Made by a program: the position numbers and the translations under genes. From Bacteriovoracia bacterium (GTDB lineage: Bacteria > Bdellovibrionota > Bacteriovoracia > Bacteriovoracales > Bacteriovoracaceae), in the NCBI GenBank assembly GCA_030431635.1, contig JAUIIL010000008.1, forward strand, positions 1-64,000: a DNA stretch of 64,000 bases, in the 5' to 3' direction. This document shows, one piece after another, positions 54,663-63,743 of this stretch (its first letter is position 1; every line of letters starts with the position of its first letter). The notes below the pieces were generated by a model that was not told the DNA's origin, ran no database searches, and was given only the letters and a program-made list of their open reading frames with translations.

Positions 54663-55132
54663 ATCAGATGAGCTGGAATATGCAATCAGCGTTAAGAGAA
54701 GCAGAAGAGGCCTACCAAAAAGATGAGGTGCCTGTAGGGGCCCTAGTGGTTGATGAAATGGGAAGGATTATATCTAAGGGTCATAATTTGAAAGAAAAAA
54801 CAAACGATCCGTGCGCTCATGCAGAGATTATAGCGATTCAAGAAGCCTGCAAGAAGAAAGGGAATTGGCGCTTGAGTGGTTATACACTTTTTGTCACTCT
54901 TGAGCCTTGTTCAATGTGTATGGGAGCGATTATCCAGTCTCGCATAAAAAAAGTTATTTTTGGGGCCTATGATCCTAAGGGTGGGGCCATTAGTTGTGGT
55001 TTAAATATTCATCAAAATAACCATTTTAATCATCAAGTTGAAGTTGTTGGAGGGGTGAATCATTTTGAATGTTCTAAAATTTTATCGGATTTTTTCCGTC
55101 TTCGTCGTGGCCAGTACAACCAACCTGGCTGA
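54659..55132 (+). CDS. tadA: tRNA(adenosine34) deaminase TadA
   Basis: 157 residues. The zinc-dependent deaminase motifs are complete: CAHAEIIAIQEA (His ligand and catalytic Glu) and TLEPCSMCMGAI (two Cys ligands). It converts A34 to inosine in tRNA-Arg(ACG), which is encoded upstream at 53064-53140. It overlaps the preceding membrane protein gene by 4 bp and is followed by tRNA-Ser(GGA). Confidence 0.95.
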   Translation: MNQMSWNMQSALREAEEAYQKDEVPVGALVVDEMGRIISKGHNLKEKTNDPCAHAEIIAIQEACKKKGNWRLSGYTLFVTLEPCSMCMGAIIQSRIKKVIFGAYDPKGGAISCGLNIHQNNHFNHQVEVVGGVNHFECSKILSDFFRLRRGQYNQPG

Positions 55133-55138
55133 AACCCC

Positions 55139-55167
55139 TTCACACAAAGAGAAAAAATAGGTAAAAA
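55139..55167 (+). promoter_or_regulatory. Possible promoter of tRNA-Ser(GGA)
   Basis: TTCACA (55139-55144) and TAAAAA (55162-55167) at 17 bp spacing, about 20 bp before the tRNA gene. Confidence 0.45.
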
Positions 55168-55188
55168 TTAAACTCAGTTCAAAAATGC

Positions 55189-55276
55189 GGAGAATTGACC
55201 GAGTGGCTGAAGGTGCACGCTTGGAAAGCGTGTGTACCGCAAGGTACCGGGGGTTCGAATCCCCCATTCTCCGCCA
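55189..55276 (+). tRNA. tRNA-Ser (anticodon GGA)
   Basis: 88-nt class II tRNA. The acceptor GGAGAAT pairs with ATTCTCC, with discriminator G and encoded CCA. The loop reads TTGGAAA and gives GGA. The variable arm pairs GTACC with GGTACC around GCAA. A region of broken and mobile-type genes follows it. Confidence 0.96.
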
Positions 55277-55282
55277 TTAGTA

Positions 55283-56737
55283 TTATCTAAACAGTTTCAT
55301 ACAATGTTCTGAAAGAAGTATGTCAGAGAGCTTTTGACCACTAGATAACTCCATTATTTTGAGAAATTTCTTTGCAGCCGAATCGTCTTTGTTTTCTTTA
55401 ATATATTCTGCCCAATCAGTTGGCTCTGTCAAAATGCCATCCATCCAGCTTTCGCTGGTAATGAAGTTTTCTAACACAATACTCTTAACTTTTTCTGCTG
55501 ATTTATGCTTACTCCAACTTCTTACAAATGGGTATATTAAACCAAGTTCTTTATAAGTAGTATCCTTGAACCACATTTTAAGAGCCATATCTCCTAAGAA
55601 AGTTATGCCCAAACCAACCATTGTTATTTTTGCTGTCATGCTGTCTACGATATTTACTCCACCAATACTAAATAAAAAGCAAGTAAAAATATCTGCAATA
55701 GCGCTGTAACCATTTATTTGACCTATAGAACCTGTATTTTTACCAATAGTAACATAGAGTTCTTACATTAATAGCAGTGAATTTTTCCACATCTTTTGCA
55801 TTTCCTTTGGCAGCATGATGAAGAATTTTTTTATTCGTATAAAAAAACAAATCACTAAGCATAGAAACACGTTCAGTAAGTTTTGTTTTATTAAACTCTA
55901 TTTGAGAGGAAATACCTTCTACCATATAATTCGAAGTATCCATTAAACCGTTCAAATAGCGCAAGCCTTCTGTATCAATAGCAATACTATACATTGTGTT
56001 TTCTATTTTTTTTACTTGAGCACTGATTTGAACTTTTTTACCTGATCCTAGATTTTCATTTAAAATCTCTTCAATATTTCCCAAGAATTCATAAACGATT
56101 GATTTTAAAGCAGGATTTTCGTTTCTAAGTTTTTTTATATCTGCAGATGGTCTAGGAACACTTTGCTCTATTTCTGCTAGATAATTATCTAATTTAATCT
56201 GCAAATAATGGTTTTTTTCAACTTGTTTAATATTAAGCTTGATATAAACCTTCTTTTCCGAACTGATAAAAAGGTTCTCATCAAATTGAGGCTCAAAAAT
56301 TTTCAAGGAAACTTCTTTCTCTTTTTTAAATTTAATATTCTCAAGACTTGTCTTATATATAGGAGTTCCTAATTTAATTTTTTCTGCATCTTCCTCTAAC
56401 TTTGAAAAGTAGAGATTTCTATTAAGATCAAATTCAAGTTTTCCACCATAAGTTGCTCTAGATAAAAATGAGGAAAGAGTAGAATTCTTTTTCTCATTCA
56501 CTTCATAACTTTGAAAAAGCTTGATAACTTCAATTTCTCCACCTCTTTCTAACAGTTTATCGCTGGTATCAAGAGTAATGACTTCTCCATTTTTTTTATC
56601 TGAACGAGATGAACTTTTAAATCAGAACTTAAGGCCAAAAAGATATTCTTTTTAGAGGCGGCTTCAGTATTGCCTGGTTTAGCTATAGATAGAGAATTAA
56701 GTATAAGAACACATACAATAAGGATTAATTTTTTCAT
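55283..56737 (-). pseudogene. Secreted protein gene with two frameshifts
   Basis: Three same-strand frames join into one protein of about 485 residues. 56737 down to about 56608 gives a signal peptide (MKKLILIVCVLILNSLSIA) and FLALSSDLKVHLVQIKK. A -1 shift at a run of eight A (56590-56597) joins that to NGEVITLDTSDKLLERGG and on through 55740. A second, one-base shift near 55765 joins RTLC to TIGKNTGSIGQINGY and continues to 55283. Both joins give sensible sequence with no stops. The fold is not recognised; a hydrophobic Gly-rich segment lies near the C-terminus. It starts downstream of the exported AAA+ gene, probably its partner. Confidence 0.7.
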
Positions 56738-56816
56738 GAGGTTACAAGCACACTGTTAAGAAATATTTTTCAACGCGATGTGTAAAAACGATATGTTTTA
56801 TTGTATTTAATTTCGT

Positions 56817-58598
56817 TTAAATTTTTTCAAGATTCATGACTCTTTCATGTTTGAGGCGGTAAAGCCTTTTTAGTTCTTCTTTGAATTTATCACTATAGTT
56901 ATACCTTTTAGCAGAAGAATCTAGGATTGAGTAAATTCTTTTTAAAAAAGAATTCATTGAACTAGAATCTTTCTTATATAAAGTTTCAGTATTTTCAAGA
57001 GCTCTCAAAATAATGGTCAGAATGAGAGGTTCAAAGGGTTGTTTTTCCCATTTACCGATTCCCATTTTTTCCATCTCATTTGTAATAAAATCTGAGTCTC
57101 TTAATCCCCATTCTAGATAATTAGGGAGTTTATTCATTAGACTAAGAAAATGAGAAGAACTTAAAGAGTTGTGAAAAACAAAGTTATTAATAATATCAAG
57201 TTTGGTAGTCTCTTCTTTCTCTATTGTAATTCTCTCTAAGGTTTCCGTTAGTTTCATATCAGTGTTTTCTCTTCTTAAGATTGCTTTCTTTACTTCTTCA
57301 GAAGTGAGATCTGTTAGGGATATATTATAAATTTCATTGTAAAGTTTAACGAAATCCTCATCAGTTAAACCGCTAGCTACCTTTTGGTAACTTAAAGATT
57401 CCTCACCTTGTTTAATTCCAATATTAATAACATCTCCAACTTCTAATTGTTTAGAGCTAAGCATGTTTGTAAGTGGTTCGATAACATAAGTTTCAATTGA
57501 TTTTTTAATACTTCGACCACCAAATTCAGTAGAGTATCCGTGCTTTAATAAATATGAACGAGCTTCTTGAGTTAAGTTAAACATAACTCTAGCGTTAGGA
57601 TTTTCAAGAAAATTCTTTCTTTGAGCTAGCGAAAGTGTAAGGTTGAGAATTTGTTCTGCTTCTTCATCTGTATGTTGTATAAACACGTAGGTTTTATCAA
57701 TTCTATTTCGAAATTCAGGTGAAAGATGGTTTTTTACTGCATCTAGAGCAGCTTCTTTTATTCGATCGTTGGTTAACTCAATATTCGAATATTTATTTTG
57801 TGTTGAAAAACCAATGGAGTTGAACTTTTCATTGAGAACTTTATTCATTTCACTCTGTCCCAAATTGCTTGTGAAGATGATAATTGAGTTCTTAAAGTTA
57901 ATATTCTTATTATCTCCAGTACTAAGCCTTCCTTTGTCTAAAACTCCTAAAAATAGTTTTAGCAGAGCCGGACTTGCTTTTTCAACTTCATCAACTAAAA
58001 CAACATTAACACCATATTTTTTACTAGTAGCTTCCTCTAGTCTTTTACTTGTGACTAAAGGTTCAGTATCTTTATGGCCAGTATAACTTGCCGTAGCACC
58101 TGTTAATTTTGAAATTTCATGATCTCTCTGCATTTCAGAGCAATCAATATAAATAAGAGTCGAAGGATCCAGTCCTAAGCTTTCATGTAAAGCTTCAGCG
58201 GCTAAAGACTTTCCTGTACCAGTTATCCCAAGTAAAATAATGTTTCCAACCGGTCGAGTTCTATTTAGAGTTCCTAAATAGGCTTTTTGAATCATTTGGG
58301 CTAAATCAAACTTTACTTGATCATGACCAATCATTCTTTTATCCATTTCTTTAATAATTTCTTTACCGATGTCTCCGAGTAGGTTTGGGTCGAGTTCAGG
58401 GTCTACAGGGTAAATTGAAATTTCTTTTTTATTTGATGAGTCTTTTATAATGGCTGCAAGTTTGGTTTTTATTTGATCACTATTAAGACCGTTAAAAACT
58501 TCTGAACAATTTTTTTTTTGTTCAAGGTTGATCTTCATTGAAGAGTTGGCAAAGACGTTAAATAAAGAAGTTACGATGAAGAAAGCGAAAAATTTCAT
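56817..58598 (-). CDS. ClpB/Hsp100-type AAA+ ATPase with an N-terminal export signal
   Basis: 593 residues. The N-terminus MKFFAFFIVTSLFNVFANSS is a convincing signal peptide. A single AAA+ module of the Clp/Hsp100 class follows. Walker A is GITGTGKS (124-131), Walker B VVLVDEVEKASP (199-210), sensor 1 IIIFTSNLG, arginine finger PEFRNRID, and sensor 2 FGGRSIKKSIE, with a D2-small domain after it. A 170-residue helical C-terminus of unknown type ends it. All ATPase residues are intact, although the protein appears destined for the periplasm or beyond. It lies 79 bp upstream of the frameshifted secreted-protein gene. Confidence 0.82.
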   Translation of the reverse strand: MKFFAFFIVTSLFNVFANSSMKINLEQKKNCSEVFNGLNSDQIKTKLAAIIKDSSNKKEISIYPVDPELDPNLLGDIGKEIIKEMDKRMIGHDQVKFDLAQMIQKAYLGTLNRTRPVGNIILLGITGTGKSLAAEALHESLGLDPSTLIYIDCSEMQRDHEISKLTGATASYTGHKDTEPLVTSKRLEEATSKKYGVNVVLVDEVEKASPALLKLFLGVLDKGRLSTGDNKNINFKNSIIIFTSNLGQSEMNKVLNEKFNSIGFSTQNKYSNIELTNDRIKEAALDAVKNHLSPEFRNRIDKTYVFIQHTDEEAEQILNLTLSLAQRKNFLENPNARVMFNLTQEARSYLLKHGYSTEFGGRSIKKSIETYVIEPLTNMLSSKQLEVGDVINIGIKQGEESLSYQKVASGLTDEDFVKLYNEIYNISLTDLTSEEVKKAILRRENTDMKLTETLERITIEKEETTKLDIINNFVFHNSLSSSHFLSLMNKLPNYLEWGLRDSDFITNEMEKMGIGKWEKQPFEPLILTIILRALENTETLYKKDSSSMNSFLKRIYSILDSSAKRYNYSDKFKEELKRLYRLKHERVMNLEKI

Positions 58599-58768
58599 TT
58601 ATAAGTCCTGGGCACGTTATTGGACGGAAAATAAATAAAGGTTGAGAGTTTGTAAATGCAGTGCGGTATTTTTTTCCCGGGGAAGTTTTATCTATTTTAG
58701 ATATAGAAATCAGTCTATCTATTTGTTTTTAATTAAAAATTTTATTTTATGTTAATATAAATATTAAT

Positions 58769-59205
58769 ATGAAAAACAAAATTCTTAGACAAAACTTTAG
58801 CAATGACTTGAAAAAAGTTGAAACTCAACTTGGGCCTTGGTCAAAAAAAAGTAATTGGATTGAAACCTTAAGGGCCCATTTAGGAATGACTTTAAAGCAA
58901 CTTGGAAAGCGTTTAGGGGTAAGTGCTGTTGCTGTAAAGCAAGTGAGTGAAAAAGAAAAGCTAGGCGAAGTGACTTTAAAAAAAATGAGTGAATACGCAG
59001 AGGCTTTGGGTTGTCGTTTTTATTATTTTCTTGCACCAAAAGAGGATCTAGAAATTTTCATAGAAAGAAAAGCCAGGCAGCTCGCTTATAGATTCCCCCG
59101 GGCATGCCCGGGGGAATCTATATAGAAGCGCTTCAAGAAGCTGATAAAAGAAATTTTGATAAACTAACGAGTTTTCTTTTTCCTGATTTAATCAAGGGAT
59201 CGTAG
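58769..59205 (+). pseudogene. Mobile mystery protein A (5' part) joined to protein B (3' end) by a palindrome
   Basis: Residues 1-105 of the first frame match 'mobile mystery protein A' (an XRE-type antitoxin-like protein): WIETLRAHLGMTLKQLGKRL, then EALGCRFYYFLAPKEDLE. At 59087 the frame runs into a 36 bp palindrome and ends at 59125. Beyond the palindrome another frame gives YIEALQEADKRNFDKLTSFL up to TAG at 59205, which resembles the C-terminus of mobile mystery protein B, the Fic-domain partner. Nearly the whole Fic gene is therefore missing. The pair is known as an A-B operon. This looks like a deletion scar. Confidence 0.7.
59087..59122. repeat. Perfect 36 bp palindrome, copy 2 of the GC hairpin
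   Basis: Every base pairs about a centre at 59104/59105. The arms are TATAGATTCCCCCGGGCA and its complement. Bases 59096-59121 equal 95-120 at the end of the probable IS200-type transposase gene. The palindrome sits exactly at the protein A/protein B junction. Confidence 0.85.
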
Positions 59206-59219
59206 CGATCCCTTGATTA
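59189..59219. terminator. Strong hairpin between convergent genes, possible bidirectional terminator
   Basis: TAATCAAGGGATCG and CGATCCCTTGATTA form a perfect 14 bp stem around a TAG loop. It lies between the mobile mystery remnant and the stop of the FadL-like gene. The T-runs beside it are weak, so the terminator role is likely but not certain. Confidence 0.55.
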
Positions 59220-59226
59220 GCAAAAA

Positions 59227-60450
59227 TTAAAATCTATATTTAGCACCTAAGTGAACAGCATAAGCATAAGTTGAATAGTTACCAACAGAGTAAGCTGTTG
59301 AACTATTAGCAGAAGTGTTCCCATCACTGGAATCAACATCTCCATCAGCAAAACTGTACTCAACGCCCCAGTTAAAATCTAAATTTTTAAAGAAGTTCTC
59401 TTTTCCCATTCCAAAAGTAAGAGTGTGCCCAACGCCAGGGGAAGAGAAAGTTGCTCTTGCGTATCTCTCTGGAACAACTTGTGAAGTCCAAGCGTAACCA
59501 TATCGATAGGCCCAAGTGGATGCATACTCAGCAGCAAGCCTAATATTGGTTTGATTTCTCCATTGCTGAGTAACAGTAGCATCGTTATTACTATTTGCTG
59601 CATCAAGAAAAACCTCTTTGTTTACTCCATACTCTGTCCAAACATACTCAGCAAACCCCTTCCATTTTTGTGAAAGCTTTTTATAACCCCCAAAAGTTAT
59701 TTGCTGTGGTAGATAAGTTGTGGCCTTAACAGGTGAATAAGTTGAGCCGGTCAATGAGTTATGAACCATGGAATCACCTTCAACATCTGCCTTTAATTCG
59801 GAACGATACATAACTCCTAGAGCATAATCTTTATTATCCCCTTCGTATTGAAGTCCGAGACGATAAGTTCCAATAACTGTGTCTTTAAGGTTTCGGTATT
59901 GTTTAGCAACGGTAACTGAAGAAGCTCCACCGACTGCATTAAATTCCGCTTCAACAAAAGATGTTCGAAGATTCAAACCAGCCTTAAGGTTTTTGTTAAT
60001 ACGGTAACCAAGTCCAAGACCAAGCTCGTTGATAACAATTCTTGTATTTACATCAGCATTTGGGCCAGTTGAAACAGAGACATTTTCATACTTAGGAGTT
60101 GTTCCAGCTGCTGTATAAAAACCAACAGCGTAGCTAAAATCTTTATTCAGTTTTCGGCCATAAGTTAAACTTTGAATTGCGCTCCATATTTTTTCACCTT
60201 CTTCAACTCCGGTATTAGTATCCACTGGTCCGGAAAATTTAGAAACAGTTGGAGACAGGTTGTAACTAAGTTCAGAGCTCTTTATATCTGCAATTCCTGC
60301 AGGATTAAAAAAGAGTGCTTCAGAATCATCTACGTGAGCAACAGCTGAACCAGCTAACGAAGCATATTTTCCTGACCAAGTTGTTACTTTTTCATATCCT
60401 GCCCCCATGGCCGATAAACTTAAAAAAACCAGTAGCAATTTTTTTTTCAT
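59227..60450 (-). CDS. FadL/TodX-type outer-membrane transporter
   Basis: 407 residues with a signal peptide (MKKKLLLVFLSLSAMGAG). GKYASLAGSAVAHVDDSEALFFNPAGIAD matches the FadL N-terminal hatch, where the NPAG motif is diagnostic. The rest is barrel, ending YAVHLGAKYRF with a C-terminal Phe. The family moves fatty acids or other hydrophobic compounds across the outer membrane. I chose the ATG at 60450 behind GAGG; an ATG five codons upstream lacks a site. Confidence 0.88.
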   Translation of the reverse strand: MKKKLLLVFLSLSAMGAGYEKVTTWSGKYASLAGSAVAHVDDSEALFFNPAGIADIKSSELSYNLSPTVSKFSGPVDTNTGVEEGEKIWSAIQSLTYGRKLNKDFSYAVGFYTAAGTTPKYENVSVSTGPNADVNTRIVINELGLGLGYRINKNLKAGLNLRTSFVEAEFNAVGGASSVTVAKQYRNLKDTVIGTYRLGLQYEGDNKDYALGVMYRSELKADVEGDSMVHNSLTGSTYSPVKATTYLPQQITFGGYKKLSQKWKGFAEYVWTEYGVNKEVFLDAANSNNDATVTQQWRNQTNIRLAAEYASTWAYRYGYAWTSQVVPERYARATFSSPGVGHTLTFGMGKENFFKNLDFNWGVEYSFADGDVDSSDGNTSANSSTAYSVGNYSTYAYAVHLGAKYRF

Positions 60451-60563
60451 ATAAAACCTCACCAAAATTGTTTCTTTAACTATAAGAGCGCTGAGCTATT
60501 TCTAAAAGTACAGTTTTTTTATATTTTTTGTGTAGAAACGTTCAAATTCAATAGTCTTCTTTT

Positions 60564-60592
60564 TTGACAGACGTTTATTTGACTATTAGTAT
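60564..60592 (+). promoter_or_regulatory. Promoter of ffs
   Basis: A perfect -35 TTGACA (60564-60569), 17 bp, and -10 TAGTAT (60587-60592). The predicted start near 60597-60599 coincides with the 5' end of the SRP RNA helix. Confidence 0.8.
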
Positions 60593-60596
60593 TCAG

Positions 60597-60700
60597 GCGG
60601 TGGTCTGGGCCTAGGCAATCAGGTGGTTATGAACCCCGCCAGGTCCGGAAGGAAGCAACGGTAGTTAATTTATCTGTTGTGCTTTGGTTCAGGCTGCCGC
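60597..60700 (+). ncRNA. ffs: Signal recognition particle 4.5S RNA
   Basis: The SRP domain IV signature is present: AGGTCCGGAAGGAAGCAAC near 60641-60659. The ends form a hairpin: GCGGTGGTCTG (60597-60607) pairs with CAGGCTGCCGC (60690-60700). It is the small bacterial type of about 104 nt, and it binds Ffh for co-translational membrane targeting. It lies 78 bp upstream of dnaX, a linkage seen in other bacteria. Confidence 0.95.
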
Positions 60701-60778
60701 TTGTCTGCTTGCGAATTGACTTTAAATAGGTCACCTCTTATAACACAGCCAGCATAAGATTATTAATTTTGAGGACTT

Positions 60779-62347
60779 ATGAGTTATCAGGTTTTGGCCA
60801 GGAAATGGAGGCCACAACAATTTCAAGACGTGGTTGGGCAGGAAGCTATTGTTAGAACACTTCAAAATACTCTTTTGTCTCAAAGAGTTGCTCATGCCTA
60901 TCTTTTTACTGGAACGCGTGGAGTAGGAAAAACGACCGTCGCTAGACTTTTTGCTAAAGCTCTCCTTTGCCAAGATCCAAAGGGAGACTCTAATCCTTGT
61001 GGCCAATGTCAATCTTGTTTGTCTTTTCAAGAGGGTTCTTCGATGGATTTTATTGAAGTGGATGGAGCTTCAAATAACTCTGTTGAAAACATCAGATCAC
61101 TCATAGAAAATGTTCAGTATCTTCCGACAAAAGGTGATTATAAGATCTATATAATAGATGAAGTTCACATGCTCTCTATTAGCGCTTTTAATGCTTTGTT
61201 GAAAACGTTAGAGGAGCCACCAGCGCATGTTGTTTTTATTTTTGCAACGACAGAGCCCAATAAAATCCCGCAAACGATTTTATCTCGCTGCCAACGTTAC
61301 GATTTTAAAAACGTCTTAGTTGAAGATATTTCTTCTCACATCAAAAAGATTGCCACGAGTGAGGGGATTTCATTTGATAATGATGAAATTATTAAGGTTA
61401 TTGCTCAAAAAGCAGACGGTTCATTAAGAGATTCACTCTCTCTTGTAGATCAAATTCTCGCTCTAAGTGAGGGGAAAAAAATAACAGAAGAAACTCTGAT
61501 TCAATCCTTAGGGGTTGCCAGACTTTCGGCCATCAAGGAATTAGTAACCGCAATTTTAGAAGGGTACTTAAATAGATGTTCAGAGGTTTACTCACAAATT
61601 GTTAAAGAAAATGTTGAAGTAAAAAATATAGCAACTCAGATCATTGATCACTTTTACTATATTATTGAAAATATAGATGAGCCTGAAAAGGTTTATTCAA
61701 AGGGACTAGTTAAAGAGGGCTTATTAAAAGAAATAAGTATTTCTGAGCTTTTTTGGATTTACGAGGGGCTTAATAGGGATTTCGAATGGGCCCTAAATTC
61801 ATTAAACCCTGTTAAGGTTGTTGAAGTTGTTCTTAAAAAATACACTCTAAGAAAAACGATTCTTCAATCGACCGATCTTAAAATCGACAGAGAGTCTGAA
61901 AAAAAAAAGATCTCTAAGCCCAAAACTTGGGAAGACTTCTTAGAACATTTAAAATCAGAATCCCCTGGAATTTATGCCAATATTGAAAGAGGTAACATTA
62001 TTGAAAAAACATTTATTTCGGAAGCGAATGTAAGTGTTTCTTACGGTTTTGCTGATGAAAGTAAGGTTTTTTACGATTACTTCCAAGACAAAGAGAGCTA
62101 TCAGAAGTTAAAATCTTTAATGGCTTATTTTTTTGATAAAGAAGTTGAAAATGTAGACTTAAAAATTCAATTTCTTTCTAGAGATCAAAAACAAGAGCAA
62201 AACTTTGTCTCTCGAGTAGAGAAAGAAGAACAAGAAAGGGCAAAAAGTGAAGAAGAAGCAAAGAAATCTCTACTTGATAATGAGAATATTAAAACATTAG
62301 AAAAAGAATTTAATACCAAAGCTGATAAAATCGTTTTAAACAAATGA
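60779..62347 (+). CDS. dnaX: DNA polymerase III subunit gamma/tau
   Basis: 522 residues. The clamp-loader AAA+ module has Walker A ([14 protein letters not shown], near 45), the zinc-binding cysteines (CGQCQSC), Walker B region DEVHMLS, and the SRC motif (LSRCQRYDF). A tau-like C-terminal region ends in a charged helix ([15 protein letters not shown]). A run of eight A at the KKKISKP codons (near 61900) could be a slip site for a gamma form. It is the first gene of dnaX, ybaB, recR, mglB and mglA. Confidence 0.96.
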   Translation: MSYQVLARKWRPQQFQDVVGQEAIVRTLQNTLLSQRVAHAYLFTGTRGVGKTTVARLFAKALLCQDPKGDSNPCGQCQSCLSFQEGSSMDFIEVDGASNNSVENIRSLIENVQYLPTKGDYKIYIIDEVHMLSISAFNALLKTLEEPPAHVVFIFATTEPNKIPQTILSRCQRYDFKNVLVEDISSHIKKIATSEGISFDNDEIIKVIAQKADGSLRDSLSLVDQILALSEGKKITEETLIQSLGVARLSAIKELVTAILEGYLNRCSEVYSQIVKENVEVKNIATQIIDHFYYIIENIDEPEKVYSKGLVKEGLLKEISISELFWIYEGLNRDFEWALNSLNPVKVVEVVLKKYTLRKTILQSTDLKIDRESEKKKISKPKTWEDFLEHLKSESPGIYANIERGNIIEKTFISEANVSVSYGFADESKVFYDYFQDKESYQKLKSLMAYFFDKEVENVDLKIQFLSRDQKQEQNFVSRVEKEEQERAKSEEEAKKSLLDNENIKTLEKEFNTKADKIVLNK

Positions 62348-62354
62348 GGTCGAA

Positions 62355-62657
62355 GTGAAAAATTTAATGAAACAAGCTCAGCAAATGCAAACCAAGCTTG
62401 CCACTCTTCAAAATGAACTAGCGACAAGAGAAGTTGAGGCCAGTTCTGGTGGAGGAATGGTAACGGTTAAAGTAAATGGTAAACAAGAGTTACTAGAGGT
62501 TTCTATTAATAAAGAATGCGTTGATCCAGATGATGTTGAAATGTTGGAAGAACTTGTTAAAACTGCTGTTAATCAAGCTCTTAAAGAATCTCAAGATATG
62601 GTTTCTAATGCTATGTCAAAAGTAACAGGTGGGCTTAGTATTCCCGGACTTTTTTAA
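62355..62657 (+). CDS. YbaB/EbfC-family nucleoid-associated protein
   Basis: 100 residues, the typical size. [20 protein letters not shown], then [20 protein letters not shown], matches the family, which binds DNA as a dimer. The start is GTG at 62355 with GAGG five bases upstream. It lies 7 bp after dnaX and overlaps recR by one base, the standard dnaX-ybaB-recR order. Confidence 0.93.
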   Translation: MKNLMKQAQQMQTKLATLQNELATREVEASSGGGMVTVKVNGKQELLEVSINKECVDPDDVEMLEELVKTAVNQALKESQDMVSNAMSKVTGGLSIPGLF

Positions 62658-63253
62658 TGGATTTACCAGAGCAACTTAAATCTGTTCAATTTTTTTTCTC
62701 AAAACTTCCAGGTGTCGGTGAAAAAACGGCAATGCGCCAAACACTTCAAATAACGAATTGGAATGAGAAAGAAAGAGTTCAATTTGCTGAAGCATTAGTT
62801 GCTCTTAACTCTCTTAATAATTGTGAGAATTGTGGTTTTTTTAGCTCAAACTCTGTTTGCAATTATTGCCAAGATGAACACCGCATAGAGACACGAACTC
62901 TATGTGTCGTTGAATCAATAACAGATTTTATGGCAATAGATAGAAGTGAACAGTATAAAGGGCTCTATCATATTTTAGGAGGAGTCTTAAATCCTCTCAT
63001 GGGCATCGGGCCTGAGGAGCTTAAAATACCTCAGCTTTTAAAAAGAATAGAGATAGATAAAATATCTAATATTATTTTGGCCATAAATCCTTCAGTTGAA
63101 GGAGACGCCACTTGTTCATATTTAAGACAAAAAATATCTGAAAACATTAATGTAGAAAGAATTGGATTTGGAATTCCCATGGGTGGAAGTCTTGAATATC
63201 TTGATTCACTTACTATTATGAAAGCTTTAGAAAATAGGAAGTCTTTTACATGA
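62657..63253 (+). CDS. recR: Recombination mediator protein RecR
   Basis: 198 residues. It has the helix-hairpin-helix (KLPGVGEKTAMRQTL), the Cys4 zinc finger (CENCGFFSSNSVCNYC) and the Toprim domain (CVVESITDFMAIDRS, GGVLNPLMGIGPEEL). It acts with RecO and RecF to load RecA at gaps. It overlaps mglB by 4 bp (ATGA). Confidence 0.96.
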   Translation: MDLPEQLKSVQFFFSKLPGVGEKTAMRQTLQITNWNEKERVQFAEALVALNSLNNCENCGFFSSNSVCNYCQDEHRIETRTLCVVESITDFMAIDRSEQYKGLYHILGGVLNPLMGIGPEELKIPQLLKRIEIDKISNIILAINPSVEGDATCSYLRQKISENINVERIGFGIPMGGSLEYLDSLTIMKALENRKSFT

Positions 63254-63738
63254 GCAATATACCAAGCCTTTTAAAAAACTTTTTTTCCTCAGAGATGAGT
63301 TTGCAAGATCAAAGTATTTTTGTGACCAGAAAAGATGGAATTTTATTGTATTCAAATATAAAGGATGGTTCGGAGCAAGCCGTTAGTGCTTTGGTCAGTG
63401 GTCTATGGCAAGCAGCAAAATCAATAACGGATTTTTTACCAAGAGAAAATGGTGCAGGGCCGTATAGATTGAGTTTTGACACGTCATCTAAGGGGCTTTA
63501 TATTTTCCCGCTTTTATTGCACCAAGAGGAGTATTTTTTGGCCGTGACTTACGCTGAGCAATTAAACCCAGGACAATTAAAACAAAAAATTAAACATACG
63601 GCCTTGCAATTGAGTGAATTTATCATTAAAAAGGGTCAGCATTTAACGAAAGAAAAAACTGCTAAGAGAGAAGGTTATTTATTTTCTCAAATATCTGATG
63701 AAGAAATGGATCACCTTTTTTCGTTTGCAGGAGAGTAA
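63250..63738 (+). CDS. mglB: MglB-type roadblock/LC7 protein (MglA GTPase-activating partner)
   Basis: 162 residues with a roadblock/LC7 fold (SIFVTRKDGILLYSNIKDGSE, then QAVSALVSGLWQAAKSI). A C-terminal helix ends EEMDHLFSFAGE. Directly upstream of mglA, as in Myxococcus and Bdellovibrio, where MglB stimulates the MglA GTPase or binds it to set the cell pole. The call comes from fold and position. Confidence 0.82.
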   Translation: MSNIPSLLKNFFSSEMSLQDQSIFVTRKDGILLYSNIKDGSEQAVSALVSGLWQAAKSITDFLPRENGAGPYRLSFDTSSKGLYIFPLLLHQEEYFLAVTYAEQLNPGQLKQKIKHTALQLSEFIIKKGQHLTKEKTAKREGYLFSQISDEEMDHLFSFAGE

Positions 63739-63743
63739 CATAG

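Noticed and set aside
55253-59122. tRNA-Ser(GGA) 3' end and the 59087 palindrome as attachment sites of one island
   Set aside because: They share only a short GAATCCCCC-like stretch that is part of a palindrome, and I found no true repeat of the tRNA end downstream.
128-63738. Many short opposite-strand or out-of-frame open frames inside uvrA, mfd, nuoL, nuoM, dnaX, asnB and others
   Set aside because: They lie wholly inside recognised genes, lack ribosome sites, and their products resemble no family.
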